The position numbers were made by a program, and so were the translations under genes. The notes beneath the pieces were generated by a model. It was not told where the DNA came from. It searched no databases and worked only from the letters and a program-made list of their open reading frames with translations. 64,000 nucleotides of DNA from Tissierella sp032104385 (GTDB lineage: Bacteria > Bacillota > Clostridia > Tissierellales > Tissierellaceae). This document shows, piece after piece, positions 17,963-26,598 of the stretch; position 1 is the stretch's first letter, and each line of letters opens with the position of its first letter. The DNA is taken from contig NZ_DAMCHJ010000001.1 in NCBI RefSeq assembly GCF_032104385.1, positions 1 to 64,000 of the forward strand, written 5' to 3'.

Positions 17963-17979
17963 ATCTATATCACTCCCAT

Positions 17980-18993
17980 TCAATTATTTTTTACTCTCTT
18001 TGATATTTTAAATAATTTTCCATTATCAATTAAAAAGTTCAAAATCATTACAAATAATAATAACGCTCCCCAAATAAGTTTTTTAGCATATGGAGTAAAT
18101 TGAAATATTGTAAATGCACTTTGAAGAAATTGTAAAACTGTCATTCCCAATGCAACACCAAATAATTTCCCCTTACCTCCATCTGGATCAATCCCACCTA
18201 ATACAGCTACTAAAATTGTTTGCAGCTGATAGGTGTCTCCAAATCCCATTCTAGCAGAATTGACTCTAGAAATAATAATCAAAGAAGATATTCCTACTAA
18301 AAACCCAATCATAGAATAAGTTTTTATCAGCACCTTTTCAGAATCAATGCCTGAAAATCTTAATGCCACTGAATTTTGTCCAACCATATATATTTGAGTT
18401 CCAAATTTTGTTTTGGATAATATGAAGGAAACTAAAATAAAAGTAAGAAGGAGTAAAATAAAAATATATGGGATATTAAAGAATGTCCTTGAACTAAATT
18501 TAGAAAAACCTTTTACTCCCACTCTGACACTCTCACCATTAGTCAAAGCCATACCTATTCCAGTATAAAATATCATAGTTCCTAAGGTAGCTAATATTGG
18601 AGGAATAGATAATTTTGATATCAATAATCCATTAAATAACCCACATAATGTAGAACATAATAATGCTGCAAATACTGCAATCAATATTGTAACTCCACTA
18701 CCAACAGTTTCTATATTAAAAAATTTCCCCGATAATACAAAGGCTGCTATAATTCCAGAAAGTCCTGCATTGGCTACTATAGATAAATCAATTCCTCCAG
18801 TTAACATTGCTAATGACATAGCTATAGCTAAAAATCCAAATTCACTGATTTGAAAAGCCATAGATTGAAAATTATTTATAGTAAAAAACTTTCCACCTAG
18901 GGCAGCTCCAAGAAATAGTGTGACTATAGCAAAAACTCCTAACAAAACAAATATATTCGTATCCTTCCTGAAAATATCATTGACTGATTTCAA
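17980..18993 (-). CDS. Sugar ABC transporter permease (RbsC family), second subunit
   Basis: About 337 residues with 8-10 hydrophobic helices, BPD_transp_2 fold. Conserved motifs: MLTGGIDLSI near 62-71, GLFNGLLI, and the C-terminal VLGGIDPDGGKGKLFG loop that contacts the ATPase. Start choice: AGAGGTG precedes the TTG at 18993; the in-frame GTG at 19002 is part of that site. It pairs with the permease 9 bp upstream to form a heterodimeric channel, as in LsrC/LsrD or YtfT/YjfF. Confidence 0.87.
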   Translation of the reverse strand: MKSVNDIFRKDTNIFVLLGVFAIVTLFLGAALGGKFFTINNFQSMAFQISEFGFLAIAMSLAMLTGGIDLSIVANAGLSGIIAAFVLSGKFFNIETVGSGVTILIAVFAALLCSTLCGLFNGLLISKLSIPPILATLGTMIFYTGIGMALTNGESVRVGVKGFSKFSSRTFFNIPYIFILLLLTFILVSFILSKTKFGTQIYMVGQNSVALRFSGIDSEKVLIKTYSMIGFLVGISSLIIISRVNSARMGFGDTYQLQTILVAVLGGIDPDGGKGKLFGVALGMTVLQFLQSAFTIFQFTPYAKKLIWGALLLFVMILNFLIDNGKLFKISKRVKNN

Positions 18994-19011
18994 ATTAATC
19001 ACCTCTTATAA

Positions 19012-20019
19012 TCATTTAGTAAATATCAATTGTTGTCTATTATTCTTACGTTCTTGATATGATATTATGGAAACACTAGCTATGAGGATTATTCCAATAA
19101 ACAAATCATTCAATGAGGTCGATAGTCCTAAAAATACAAGGGTGGATTTGAAAATTTGAATAATTGCTACTCCTAAAACTGCACCTAGAATAGTACCTTC
19201 ACCACCTGTTAATCGTATTCCGCCAATAACTACAGCAGCTATAACCATTAATTCTGTTCCAACTAGAGATACAGGGTTAATCAAATCTATTTCAGAAAAA
19301 TAGACTATCCCCATAATGCCTGAGAGTAATCCCATATAGGCATAGACAAAAATCTTAGTTTTAAGTATATTTATTCCTGCCCTAAGGGCAGATTCCTCTG
19401 AATTTCCAATGGCGAAAATACTTCGTCCCAGCATAGTCTTATATAAAACAAACCAAGTTATAATAAGGATTGCCAAAGCCATTACAAAAAATAAAGGAAT
19501 TCCATAGGATGCAGAACCATTAGTAATTGTAAATAACTTTGCCGTCCCAAACTTAAATAAAGATTGCGGCTTATCTGCCACTGAAATACTGCTTGTTCCT
19601 ATAAATGTAGTCATGAATCCATAGAAAACGCTAGATGTTCCTAATGTAACAATAAATGTAGATAATCTGAAAAAATGAATTATCAAAGCATTTATAATAC
19701 CTAGAAAACATCCTATAAGCGCTGATAATAATAAAGCAAAATAAATATTATCTATCCCTAAGCTAATCATCAATCGTATAGATGAATAACCACTTACTAC
19801 AGCAATAGCAGTAAAAGAAACATCTATTCCTCCTGATATAAGCACAACTAAAACCCCAGATGCCAATATTAATGTGCCAGATGATGTTCTAAGCAAGTCA
19901 AATAAAGTATTCATAGATAAAAAGTTTTTACTTACAGTGCTAACGATTATTATATATACTGTTAATATGCTTATTAAGTATTTTTCCATCTGCTTTAACT
20001 TTCTAAACCTTCTATTCAT
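19012..20019 (-). CDS. Sugar ABC transporter permease (RbsC family), first subunit
   Basis: 335 residues, BPD_transp_2 fold. It contains LISGGIDVSFTA near 61-72, AIGNSEESALRAGI near 205-218 and the VVIGGIRLTGGEGTILGA coupling loop near 265-282. The start overlaps the end of the ATPase gene by 8 bp, so translation is coupled. Two different permeases with one double ATPase point to a heteromeric channel. Confidence 0.88.
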   Translation of the reverse strand: MNRRFRKLKQMEKYLISILTVYIIIVSTVSKNFLSMNTLFDLLRTSSGTLILASGVLVVLISGGIDVSFTAIAVVSGYSSIRLMISLGIDNIYFALLLSALIGCFLGIINALIIHFFRLSTFIVTLGTSSVFYGFMTTFIGTSSISVADKPQSLFKFGTAKLFTITNGSASYGIPLFFVMALAILIITWFVLYKTMLGRSIFAIGNSEESALRAGINILKTKIFVYAYMGLLSGIMGIVYFSEIDLINPVSLVGTELMVIAAVVIGGIRLTGGEGTILGAVLGVAIIQIFKSTLVFLGLSTSLNDLFIGIILIASVSIISYQERKNNRQQLIFTK

Positions 20020-21535
20020 CTTCTACCCTCCTCAATGGATTGTTGATAATTTGAAAAATTTCCTCTTGGATATTCTCATTATCAAGGTCAGCCTCATCTA
20101 AATACTTAATAATCCTACCCTCATGCATTATTATTACCTTATTGCAATTTCCTAAGACTTCCTCTATTTCATCTGAAATAAGTATAATTCCCATTCCATC
20201 TTTAGCCTGTTCCTGAATCTTATTATATATTTCAGATTTTGAACCTATATCAACTCCTACAGTAGGTGTATCTAATATGAAAATCTTAGGAGCGGTAACC
20301 ATCCATTTTCCAATGGCTATTTTCTGCTGATTTCCACCAGATAGTTTCTTTACATGGAGGTCTATATCCTTATTATTTACATTCATATTATTTACTACTT
20401 CAGTGGAGATTGTTTTCTGCTTAGTTCTATCTATTATTCCAAAATCATTCTTAATTTCATCTAAAATTGTAGCAGTTATATTAAATTTAGCACTACTATC
20501 AAGAAATAATCCTTGAGTCAATCTATCCTCAGGCAAAAGAGCAATACCATGCTTAATAGCTGTAGTTGGAGAGTCTATTTTTAAGGGTTTATTATCTATT
20601 AAAATCTGACCACCATCAGGAGGATTTAATCCAAATAATGACAATGCAATTTCTGTTCTGCCAGAACCTAATAATCCTGTTATTCCTAAAATATCACCTT
20701 TTCTAAGGGAAAAATTTACATCCTCAAACATACCCTTCTTAGTAAGATTTCTAACTTCTAAAATTTTATTATCATTGGATTCCCTTCTTCTATATCTTGA
20801 GTAGCCAACTTCTCTTCCAGTCATATAATAAGACAAACTTTTGGGATTAAGTTCATTGGCAGTAAAATCTCCTACCTTTTCACCATCCCTAATAACAGTT
20901 ATACTGTCTGATATTTGGAAAATTTCATTTAATTTATGACTTATAAAAACAACAGAAATACCCTTTTCTTTTAGTCCTAAAACAATAGATAGTAGCCTAT
21001 CTACTTCTTTTTTGGTCAATGCAGTAGTAGGTTCATCCATAAATAAAACTTTTGCATCTAAGCTTAAAGCTCTGCAAATTGCTACTAACTGTCTATTAGC
21101 AATAGATAAATTTCTAATAGGAGTATCTAAATCTAAGGAAGCTCCTATTTTATCTAATTGTTCTTGAGCAATTAGATAAATGTCATTCCAGTCCATAAAT
21201 GTATTTTTGCTATAAAGCATTTTATTCATAGCTATATTCTCAGCAATACTCATATGCAAAAACAAAGACAAGTCTTGATAAATAACTTGAATTCCCTCTT
21301 CTATTGCAGTTATTGGTGTTAAGCGACTATAGCTTCTGCCTTCAATATTTATTTCTCCTTTATCTGGTGTATATACGCCAGATAGTATTTTAACAAGAGT
21401 TGATTTCCCACAACCATTTTCACCTGCAAGACATTTAATTTTACCTTTTTCAATTTCTACATTAACATTCTTAAGAGCATGAACTCCATCAAAACTCTTG
21501 GAAATATTATTTGCTGATAACAATATGTTTTCCAT
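20012..21535 (-). CDS. Sugar ABC transporter ATP-binding protein, two NBDs (RbsA/MglA family)
   Basis: 507 residues with tandem nucleotide-binding domains. The first is canonical: GENGCGKST (38-46) and FMDEPTTALT (Walker B). The second has the degenerate P-loop GLLGSGRTE (~287-295) usual for the family, with LSGGNQQK as signature and FILDTPTVGVDIGS as Walker B; Thr in place of the catalytic Glu is common in the second half. It powers the two downstream permeases. A strong hairpin at 21561-21596 separates it from the binding protein. Confidence 0.92.
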   Translation of the reverse strand: MENILLSANNISKSFDGVHALKNVNVEIEKGKIKCLAGENGCGKSTLVKILSGVYTPDKGEINIEGRSYSRLTPITAIEEGIQVIYQDLSLFLHMSIAENIAMNKMLYSKNTFMDWNDIYLIAQEQLDKIGASLDLDTPIRNLSIANRQLVAICRALSLDAKVLFMDEPTTALTKKEVDRLLSIVLGLKEKGISVVFISHKLNEIFQISDSITVIRDGEKVGDFTANELNPKSLSYYMTGREVGYSRYRRRESNDNKILEVRNLTKKGMFEDVNFSLRKGDILGITGLLGSGRTEIALSLFGLNPPDGGQILIDNKPLKIDSPTTAIKHGIALLPEDRLTQGLFLDSSAKFNITATILDEIKNDFGIIDRTKQKTISTEVVNNMNVNNKDIDLHVKKLSGGNQQKIAIGKWMVTAPKIFILDTPTVGVDIGSKSEIYNKIQEQAKDGMGIILISDEIEEVLGNCNKVIIMHEGRIIKYLDEADLDNENIQEEIFQIINNPLRRVEDE

Positions 21536-21560
21536 TAACTTCTCTCCTATCTTGTTTATA

Positions 21561-21596
21561 ATAAAGACAAAGGAAAATCATTTCCTTTGTCTTTAT
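21561..21596 (-). terminator. Intercistronic hairpin between binding protein and ATPase genes
   Basis: A perfect 16-bp stem with a 4-nt loop, 10 bp after the binding-protein stop, with a modest T-rich tail (TTTATTATAA). Such partial terminators or RNA-stability hairpins often keep binding-protein mRNA in excess over the membrane components. Confidence 0.82.
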
Positions 21597-21606
21597 GTTG
21601 TAAAAA

Positions 21607-22641
21607 TTAGAATGGATACTTTCCAGGTTCAAATGTTCCCTTCTTCAATTCCAAAGGAGCATTACCATATACAACTTTATCTATAATTTTAATACTCTCA
21701 TATCCATGTCTTCCTAAGTCTATTCCATCTTTAATTTCTTTTTCACTCAAAATCTTATAAGCAAGATCCATACTTGCATATCCAACGTCTGCAGGTCTCC
21801 AAGTTTGAGCATGTACCATAAAACCTTCTTCAAGATAAGGACCTGATACAGAAGGAATTCCTAAACTAACAACCTTGATGTCAGTATTATTTCTTTCCTT
21901 TAGAACAGAAGCCATATTACTTCCAGCAGAAACTGAAGTCCCTACAAATCCTTTTAAATCAGGATGTGCATTTAATATTTCAAGAGCCTTATCTCTCGCA
22001 ATCTTATCATCATTTTTATCTTCATATGGCTGTTCAGATATAGGTGTCATATCTGGATAGTTAGCTTTAATATGTTCCATTCCAGCATTATACCAAGCCA
22101 TATGAGTTTCCATAGTTAGTCCACCAACCATGGCAGCAAATTTACCTTTACCATCCATAGCCTTTGCTAACTCATCAAACATAAGTACCCCAAAGGACTC
22201 ATTGTCAAAAGCTTCTATATCATAATCTACAACATCAGCTAAACCTGCAGCTTCATGGCTAATTATTATTATTCCTTTTTCTTTTGCTCTTTCCAAAACT
22301 GGTCTCATAGAGTCTGGATCATTGGGAACAACAGCTATGGCATCTACTCCCTGGGCTATTAAATCTTCAACCATTTGTACTTGTTTAGCAGGATCTCCCC
22401 CTTCAGGAGCAATTTGCCAAGCTTTTACTTTCCCCTTATATTCTTCATTAAACTCGTCTACTCCCTTTCTCATATCATCAAACCATGGAATGCCTTCGTG
22501 TTTTGCTACCATTACTATTTCAAATACCTTTTCTTCAGCGTTAGTTGCTTGATTATCATCTTTTTTGCCACATGCTGCTACTAAGGTTAAAACCATTAAT
22601 AGCGAAATAAATACTAATATCCTTTTTGAACCTCTTTTCAT
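21607..22641 (-). CDS. Sugar-binding lipoprotein (Peripla_BP_4, RhaS/LsrB-like clade)
   Basis: 344 residues. Lipoprotein signal with lipobox VAAC (Cys ~24). Type I binding fold: EIVMVAKHEGIPWFDDM opens the first lobe, AIAVVPNDPDSM is the hinge-side motif, and the protein ends GTFEPGKYPF, resembling the GKYDF-type end of LsrB/RhaS proteins rather than RbsB. Ligand unknown; a pentose, ketose or deoxysugar is likely given the xylulokinase downstream. First gene of the transport operon, ~100 bp downstream of the LacI gene. Confidence 0.85.
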   Translation of the reverse strand: MKRGSKRILVFISLLMVLTLVAACGKKDDNQATNAEEKVFEIVMVAKHEGIPWFDDMRKGVDEFNEEYKGKVKAWQIAPEGGDPAKQVQMVEDLIAQGVDAIAVVPNDPDSMRPVLERAKEKGIIIISHEAAGLADVVDYDIEAFDNESFGVLMFDELAKAMDGKGKFAAMVGGLTMETHMAWYNAGMEHIKANYPDMTPISEQPYEDKNDDKIARDKALEILNAHPDLKGFVGTSVSAGSNMASVLKERNNTDIKVVSLGIPSVSGPYLEEGFMVHAQTWRPADVGYASMDLAYKILSEKEIKDGIDLGRHGYESIKIIDKVVYGNAPLELKKGTFEPGKYPF

Positions 22642-22673
22642 TAAAATCTCCCCCTAATAATATAATTTGTAAA

Positions 22674-22692
22674 ATTCAGCATCATACTGAAT
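22674..22692. promoter_or_regulatory. Possible operator upstream of the sugar-binding-protein gene
   Basis: Inverted repeat ATTCAG / CTGAAT with a 7-nt spacer, ~33-51 nt before the start codon and ~14 nt downstream of a TATAAT-type -10 (22707-22712, minus strand). It is not identical to the site in front of the LacI gene, so assignment to that regulator is weak. Confidence 0.3.
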
Positions 22693-22731
22693 ATTTTACC
22701 ATATTAATTATAATGCTAATAACCAAAATTT

Positions 22732-22751
22732 CACTTTTATCTATAAAAGTG
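22732..22751 (-). terminator. Short palindrome at the end of the LacI gene
   Basis: CACTTTTAT and its complement around 2 nt, overlapping the LacI stop codon at 22741 and followed by AAATTTT. The tiny loop makes it a weak terminator; it could also be a protein site for the downstream operon. Confidence 0.4.
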
Positions 22752-23715
22752 TTGAATCCCTTTGAATTAGCTTTGTTTCTACTAAGTAGTCTTTAATAAT
22801 TGATTCTTCATTGTTAATTAAATCAATTATTGATTCCACAACTAAAACCCCTATTTCTTCAATAGGCTGTTGAACAGTAGTTAAAGAAGGATGTAATAAT
22901 TCACATATAAAGCTATTATCAAAACCAATTATCTGTATATCTTGTGGAATTCTAATATCTCTTTCTTTTAAATATTTCATAACTATGGCTGCTGCAATAT
23001 CGTTAAAAACAAATATTCCATCATAGTTTTCAATGTCTTTAATATTATTTAGATTTCCTTCAAGCATTTTTACTTGAAAATCACTTTCAAATTCTACAAC
23101 ATCAATATTAAGTTTTTTCTCTCCTGCTGCATCAATAAATCCCTTACATCTCATTTCAGTAGCTTCAAATGTTCTTGGTCCTTTTATATGCAAGATATTT
23201 CTACATCCTCTAATATATAAATGCTCAAATGCCATTTTACCTCCATTATAGTTATTAGACGATATAGTAGGTATATCTGAGGATATATGATTTTCAAAGG
23301 AAACAACTGGAATATTAATATTCACATATTCCTCCTTACACATTGTCCTTGAAGCAATAATGCCTGCCACTCGATGACTTTTTAATATTTCTAAATATTC
23401 CATCTCTTTTTTTCTACTATCTTCAGTATTGCATAAGAATAATGTATATCCATATCTATTAGCATGATCCTCTATTACAGTAGCCATTTGATTGAAAAAT
23501 GGGTTTGTAATATTAGGAATCATAAGTCCCAACGTCATAGAATTTTTAGTAAAAATTGCTCTTGCTAAAGCATTGGGAGTATATCCCAATTCATCAATTT
23601 CTTTTTGAATTTTTACCTTTACCTCTTCGCTGACATACCCTGTATTATTTATATATCTTGATACAGTGGCTATTCCCACCCCCGCTCTTTTAGCAATTTC
23701 TCTAATGTTTGACAT
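22741..23715 (-). CDS. LacI family transcriptional regulator
   Basis: 324 residues. N-terminal LacI helix-turn-helix (NIREIAKRAGVGIATVSRYI, residues 3-22) and hinge helix (ALARAI near 46), then a type I binding-protein-like sensor domain ending LIQRDSTLL. Probable sugar-responsive repressor of the adjacent transport/kinase operon. Start choice: an in-frame ATG at 23763 would add 16 residues before the helix-turn-helix and falls inside a palindrome with no ribosome binding site, so the ATG at 23715 (GGGG 8 nt upstream) is preferred. Has its own consensus promoter at 23777-23806. Confidence 0.9.
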   Translation of the reverse strand: MSNIREIAKRAGVGIATVSRYINNTGYVSEEVKVKIQKEIDELGYTPNALARAIFTKNSMTLGLMIPNITNPFFNQMATVIEDHANRYGYTLFLCNTEDSRKKEMEYLEILKSHRVAGIIASRTMCKEEYVNINIPVVSFENHISSDIPTISSNNYNGGKMAFEHLYIRGCRNILHIKGPRTFEATEMRCKGFIDAAGEKKLNIDVVEFESDFQVKMLEGNLNNIKDIENYDGIFVFNDIAAAIVMKYLKERDIRIPQDIQIIGFDNSFICELLHPSLTTVQQPIEEIGVLVVESIIDLINNEESIIKDYLVETKLIQRDSTLL

Positions 23716-23747
23716 AGTTCTGACCCCATCTTTTGTATAATAAGCAC

Positions 23748-23763
23748 ATGAAACATGTTCCAT
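23748..23763. promoter_or_regulatory. Likely LacI-family operator (autoregulation)
   Basis: A 16-bp imperfect palindrome (14 of 16 positions symmetrical, minus strand ATGGAACATGTTTCAT). It sits just downstream of the -10 box and ahead of the start codon, where a repressor would block transcription. Confidence 0.6.
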
Positions 23764-23776
23764 ATAATTTATTATG

Positions 23777-23806
23777 ATTATAACATCATAAAATACTCCA
23801 TGTCAA
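23777..23806 (-). promoter_or_regulatory. Sigma-A-type promoter of the LacI gene
   Basis: Minus strand: TTGACA (23806-23801), 18 nt, TATAAT (23782-23777). Both hexamers are perfect consensus. Predicted start of transcription is near 23770, so the palindrome at 23748-23763 falls within the first ~22 transcribed bases. Confidence 0.8.
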
Positions 23807-23864
23807 TACCGGGACAATCGTGGATATAGCTAAGCTTATTTTGTCCCAGTCTGCATAAAAATCC

Positions 23865-23898
23865 AGGTTTTCCTTTTCAAAAACGAAATGGAAAACCT
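23865..23898 (-). terminator. Terminator of the DUF457 membrane protein gene
   Basis: AGGTTTTCC paired with GGAAAACCT plus a TTTTC/GAAA extension, followed on the minus strand by GGATTTTTATG. It lies just past the corrected stop codon at 23916. Confidence 0.75.
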
Positions 23899-23915
23899 AG
23901 ACTCCAACTCATGTT

Positions 23916-24492
23916 TCATATAAATAACAAGAAAACAGAAACTATACCTAATAATATAAATATTATATTTTCTACTTTGCTGTTAGTTCTAATTTTAATA
24001 GGAAGTGATATATTGTTTTTTAATGGATAAAATAGTTTTACTCCTTTTATTGTAAATAAATCTGCTATGATNNNNNNNNNNATAGCCTATAGTAAAACCA
24101 GTATATATATATTCTACTCCAAAATTGCCCATACACAATTTAATTATAGTCAGGGATATAAGAAAGCCTATTATACTATGGGTAAATCCCCTATGGCTAG
24201 ATATACCTATTAAAAAAGATATAATTCCTAAATACAAAAAAACTTTTATTTCCATTGAATAATAAAGATATGTAGACACAAAACCCAAAGATAAATAAAA
24301 TAAAATCCTGTAGAAATTATTATTAATTAATAATATCTTTTGATTTAATTTACCCTTAGGATGATCTAAATCAGGAATCAAAGAAGATATTGCTGAAACC
24401 AATACTAATACTAAACGATTTTCCACTGGCTGATTAGAAGATACTGCTAATGCAGCTGTTATTCCTATTGCTATATGTGTTTTTCCTGTCAT
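23916..24492 (-). CDS. YdjM-like membrane-bound metal-dependent hydrolase (DUF457), interrupted by an assembly gap
   Basis: About 190 residues. His-rich motifs of the family are present: TGKTHIAIG at the start, IPDLDHPKG near 38-46 and HRGFTHS near 104-110, among several transmembrane helices. The 10-N gap at 24072-24081 throws the naive frame off, giving a spurious tail ending at 23995. In the other frame, the sequence after the gap reads IIADLFTIKGVKLFYPL and continues to TGA at 23916, which is exactly the family's C-terminal motif. The gene is therefore probably intact and the gap length wrong by one or two bases modulo three. Family function is poorly known. Confidence 0.8.
24072..24081. 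other. Assembly gap (10 N)
   Basis: Ten undetermined bases inside the DUF457 gene; likely a fixed-size placeholder, because the reading frame on its two sides disagrees. Confidence 0.95.
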
Positions 24493-24558
24493 AACTGCTC
24501 CTTATAGATGTCTTTTTAATATATTATATCACAATTTAGAGCAACCTTTAAGGCTGCC

Positions 24559-25491
24559 CTAATTATATTTTATGCACTTATCTCCACCCATTCTTTTTAC
24601 ATTATACATTGCCTCATCTGCATTTAATATTAACTCGTCAACAGTATCTCCATCTTTAGGATAAAAACTAATTCCTATACTTAAAGAGATATCAATTTCT
24701 GCATCCTCAGTAACTTTCACCTTTTTATCTGCACCTAATATTCTATTTGCTATTAATTTATAATTATAATATTCTTTTAAATCAGGTAATAATATTAAAA
24801 ATTCATCCCCACCATGTCTAACTACCGTATCCGTTTCTCTTACGCATTTTGTCAATGTATTAGCTATCTTGACTAAAACTTTATCTCCTGCCATATGTCC
24901 ATATTTGTCATTTATACTTTTAAATCTATCAATATCAATAAACATCAATCCTAGTATAGTGTTATTTCTTTTGGCACTAGCTAAAAGTTTTTCTGCTAAA
25001 GTATAAAAAAGAGTTCTATTTCCAACATTTGTAAGTTTATCATAATAAGCTAATCTTTCAATTTCCTTTTCCCTATTTTTTAATTCTGTATTTAAAAAAT
25101 AAAGCTCATTAGCATATTCTTTTAACTGCTCAATTCTTATACATTGACTAGTAATATCAATAAATTCTATCATCAAATAACTAGAACCTTGGCTTTCAAT
25201 TTTATTTAACTTTAAATTAATCTCAAAATCATCAGAAATTATAGATTCATGCATCTTAGATGAAAAGAAATACTTATACCCTTTTCCTAAAACACCATCT
25301 ATAGCTTCTTTGAAATAATTTTTATTTAATTGGGGAAGAATCTCAAATAACTTAGAATTACAAGCCATACTTTTTTTAATACCAACTAATTCTTCCATAC
25401 TCTTATTCCAAAACAAAATATCTAATCCATCATTAAGTATTACAATTCCTTCATTTATATAATCTAAAATATTAAATAAATTTTCATTCAT
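24559..25491 (-). CDS. PAS-GGDEF diguanylate cyclase
   Basis: About 310 residues: a PAS domain (~8-115, with NEGIVILNDGLDILFWN), a linker helix, and a GGDEF domain (~150-313). The active-site GGDEF is intact near residue 230 and is preceded by an RETD inhibitory I-site at the right distance, so it should make cyclic di-GMP with product inhibition. No transmembrane segment, so it senses a cytosolic cue. The ATG at 25491 overlaps the CheC stop by 8 bp; an in-frame TTG at 25500 is less likely. Third gene of a CheY-CheC-GGDEF operon. Confidence 0.9.
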   Translation of the reverse strand: MNENLFNILDYINEGIVILNDGLDILFWNKSMEELVGIKKSMACNSKLFEILPQLNKNYFKEAIDGVLGKGYKYFFSSKMHESIISDDFEINLKLNKIESQGSSYLMIEFIDITSQCIRIEQLKEYANELYFLNTELKNREKEIERLAYYDKLTNVGNRTLFYTLAEKLLASAKRNNTILGLMFIDIDRFKSINDKYGHMAGDKVLVKIANTLTKCVRETDTVVRHGGDEFLILLPDLKEYYNYKLIANRILGADKKVKVTEDAEIDISLSIGISFYPKDGDTVDELILNADEAMYNVKRMGGDKCIKYN

Positions 25492-26119
25492 TAAGTTCAA
25501 CTTCCATTCTCTTAATAATATTTATTACCTCATTTAAAGAATTAATTGTAAGACTTATTATTATAGCACCTTCTATTTCAGTATCATCTAAAATAAATGA
25601 TATACTTAGCATTAATAAACTTAAATCTCTCCTATCCTTAATATCATTTTCAAAATCCATCCTATTAAAAAGTCTAACATTAGGTAAAGTATATTCTAAG
25701 TTAATATCTAAAAAGTTTCCCATCTCCCCAATAATTGAATTTAAAATTATATTTCCTAACTCTCTAACAATATCATAATCTATATCTGTAAAGTCTAAAT
25801 AATTTCCAACATCTTCATCTTCCTGCTTTGTACAAAAATTTATAATACTTCTAGTTTTATCTGCAGGAAATATTAGATTCGCCTCTCCATTTATCTTTTC
25901 TTCAAAACAAATGGAAGATACCATCCATGTTCCTTTTATCCCTTTGTAAAAAAATTCATCAAATTCTATATCCTTATTGTCCGGCTCAATAATCTTAATA
26001 CTAGGGACATCTAATAATATCTTTTTATCTATTATTTCAGAAAGCATATCTGCCGCCTTTCCAACCCCAATATTGAAAATTTCTCTTAATATATCATATA
26101 TTAAGTCATCATATTTCAT
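25484..26119 (-). CDS. CheC-like CheY-phosphate phosphatase
   Basis: 211 residues. Two copies of the CheC/CheX active-site pattern Glu-x-x-Asn are visible, in ILREIFNIGVGKAADML near the N-terminus and in IVRELGNIILNSIIGEM in the middle, so both catalytic helices look intact. CheC removes phosphate from CheY. Start choice: AAAGGTG lies 6 nt before the ATG at 26119, overlapping the receiver gene by 11 bp; an in-frame start at 26167 lies inside that gene. The direct pairing with a stand-alone receiver suggests that receiver is its substrate. Confidence 0.85.
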   Translation of the reverse strand: MKYDDLIYDILREIFNIGVGKAADMLSEIIDKKILLDVPSIKIIEPDNKDIEFDEFFYKGIKGTWMVSSICFEEKINGEANLIFPADKTRSIINFCTKQEDEDVGNYLDFTDIDYDIVRELGNIILNSIIGEMGNFLDINLEYTLPNVRLFNRMDFENDIKDRRDLSLLMLSISFILDDTEIEGAIIISLTINSLNEVINIIKRMEVELNE

Positions 26120-26483
26120 CTCTATCACCTTTAATAGTATCATATATAATTTGAGCCTTTTCCTCATTAAATGGTTTGTTTAAAAATTCCATTACTCCAT
26201 ATGATAATACTTCTTCCTTTACATTCTTCTGTACATCAGCTGAAACTACAAATAATTTAGCATCTTTGTCATATTCCTTGATTAGTCTTATTAATTCCTT
26301 TCCATTTACATTGGGCATCAATAAATCAAGAATAGAATATTCTGGTCTATATTCTTTATATTTCTCTAGTCCTTCTTTACCGTCATTAGCTAAAATAATT
26401 TCTGCATCTGAGAAAAATTTTTTTAATAAATTTGATGTAACTATTTGAGAAAATTTAGAATCATCAACAACTAAAAACTTCAC
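26109..26483 (-). CDS. Single-domain response regulator (CheY-like)
   Basis: 124 residues, a receiver domain only. Acidic pair Asp7/Asp8, phospho-acceptor Asp53 in ILDLLMP, Ser81 and Lys103 (NKP) are all in place. No output domain. First gene of the operon with the CheC-like phosphatase and the cyclase, so its phosphorylation probably feeds into c-di-GMP or motility control. A histidine kinase is not encoded nearby. Confidence 0.93.
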   Translation of the reverse strand: MKFLVVDDSKFSQIVTSNLLKKFFSDAEIILANDGKEGLEKYKEYRPEYSILDLLMPNVNGKELIRLIKEYDKDAKLFVVSADVQKNVKEEVLSYGVMEFLNKPFNEEKAQIIYDTIKGDRDEI

Positions 26484-26598
26484 AAAACTACCTCCTAATG
26501 TTACAAAATTCGACCATCATTACTATAGTTACAACTATTGTACTTGTATCGTCAACCTTTGTCAAGAATAATAGGATTAGAACGAAAAATCTGTTATT

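Noticed and set aside
15911..22641. AI-2 (Lsr) uptake and kinase operon
   Set aside because: The binding protein resembles LsrB, but the kinase has xylulokinase residues and LsrF, LsrG and LsrR are absent.
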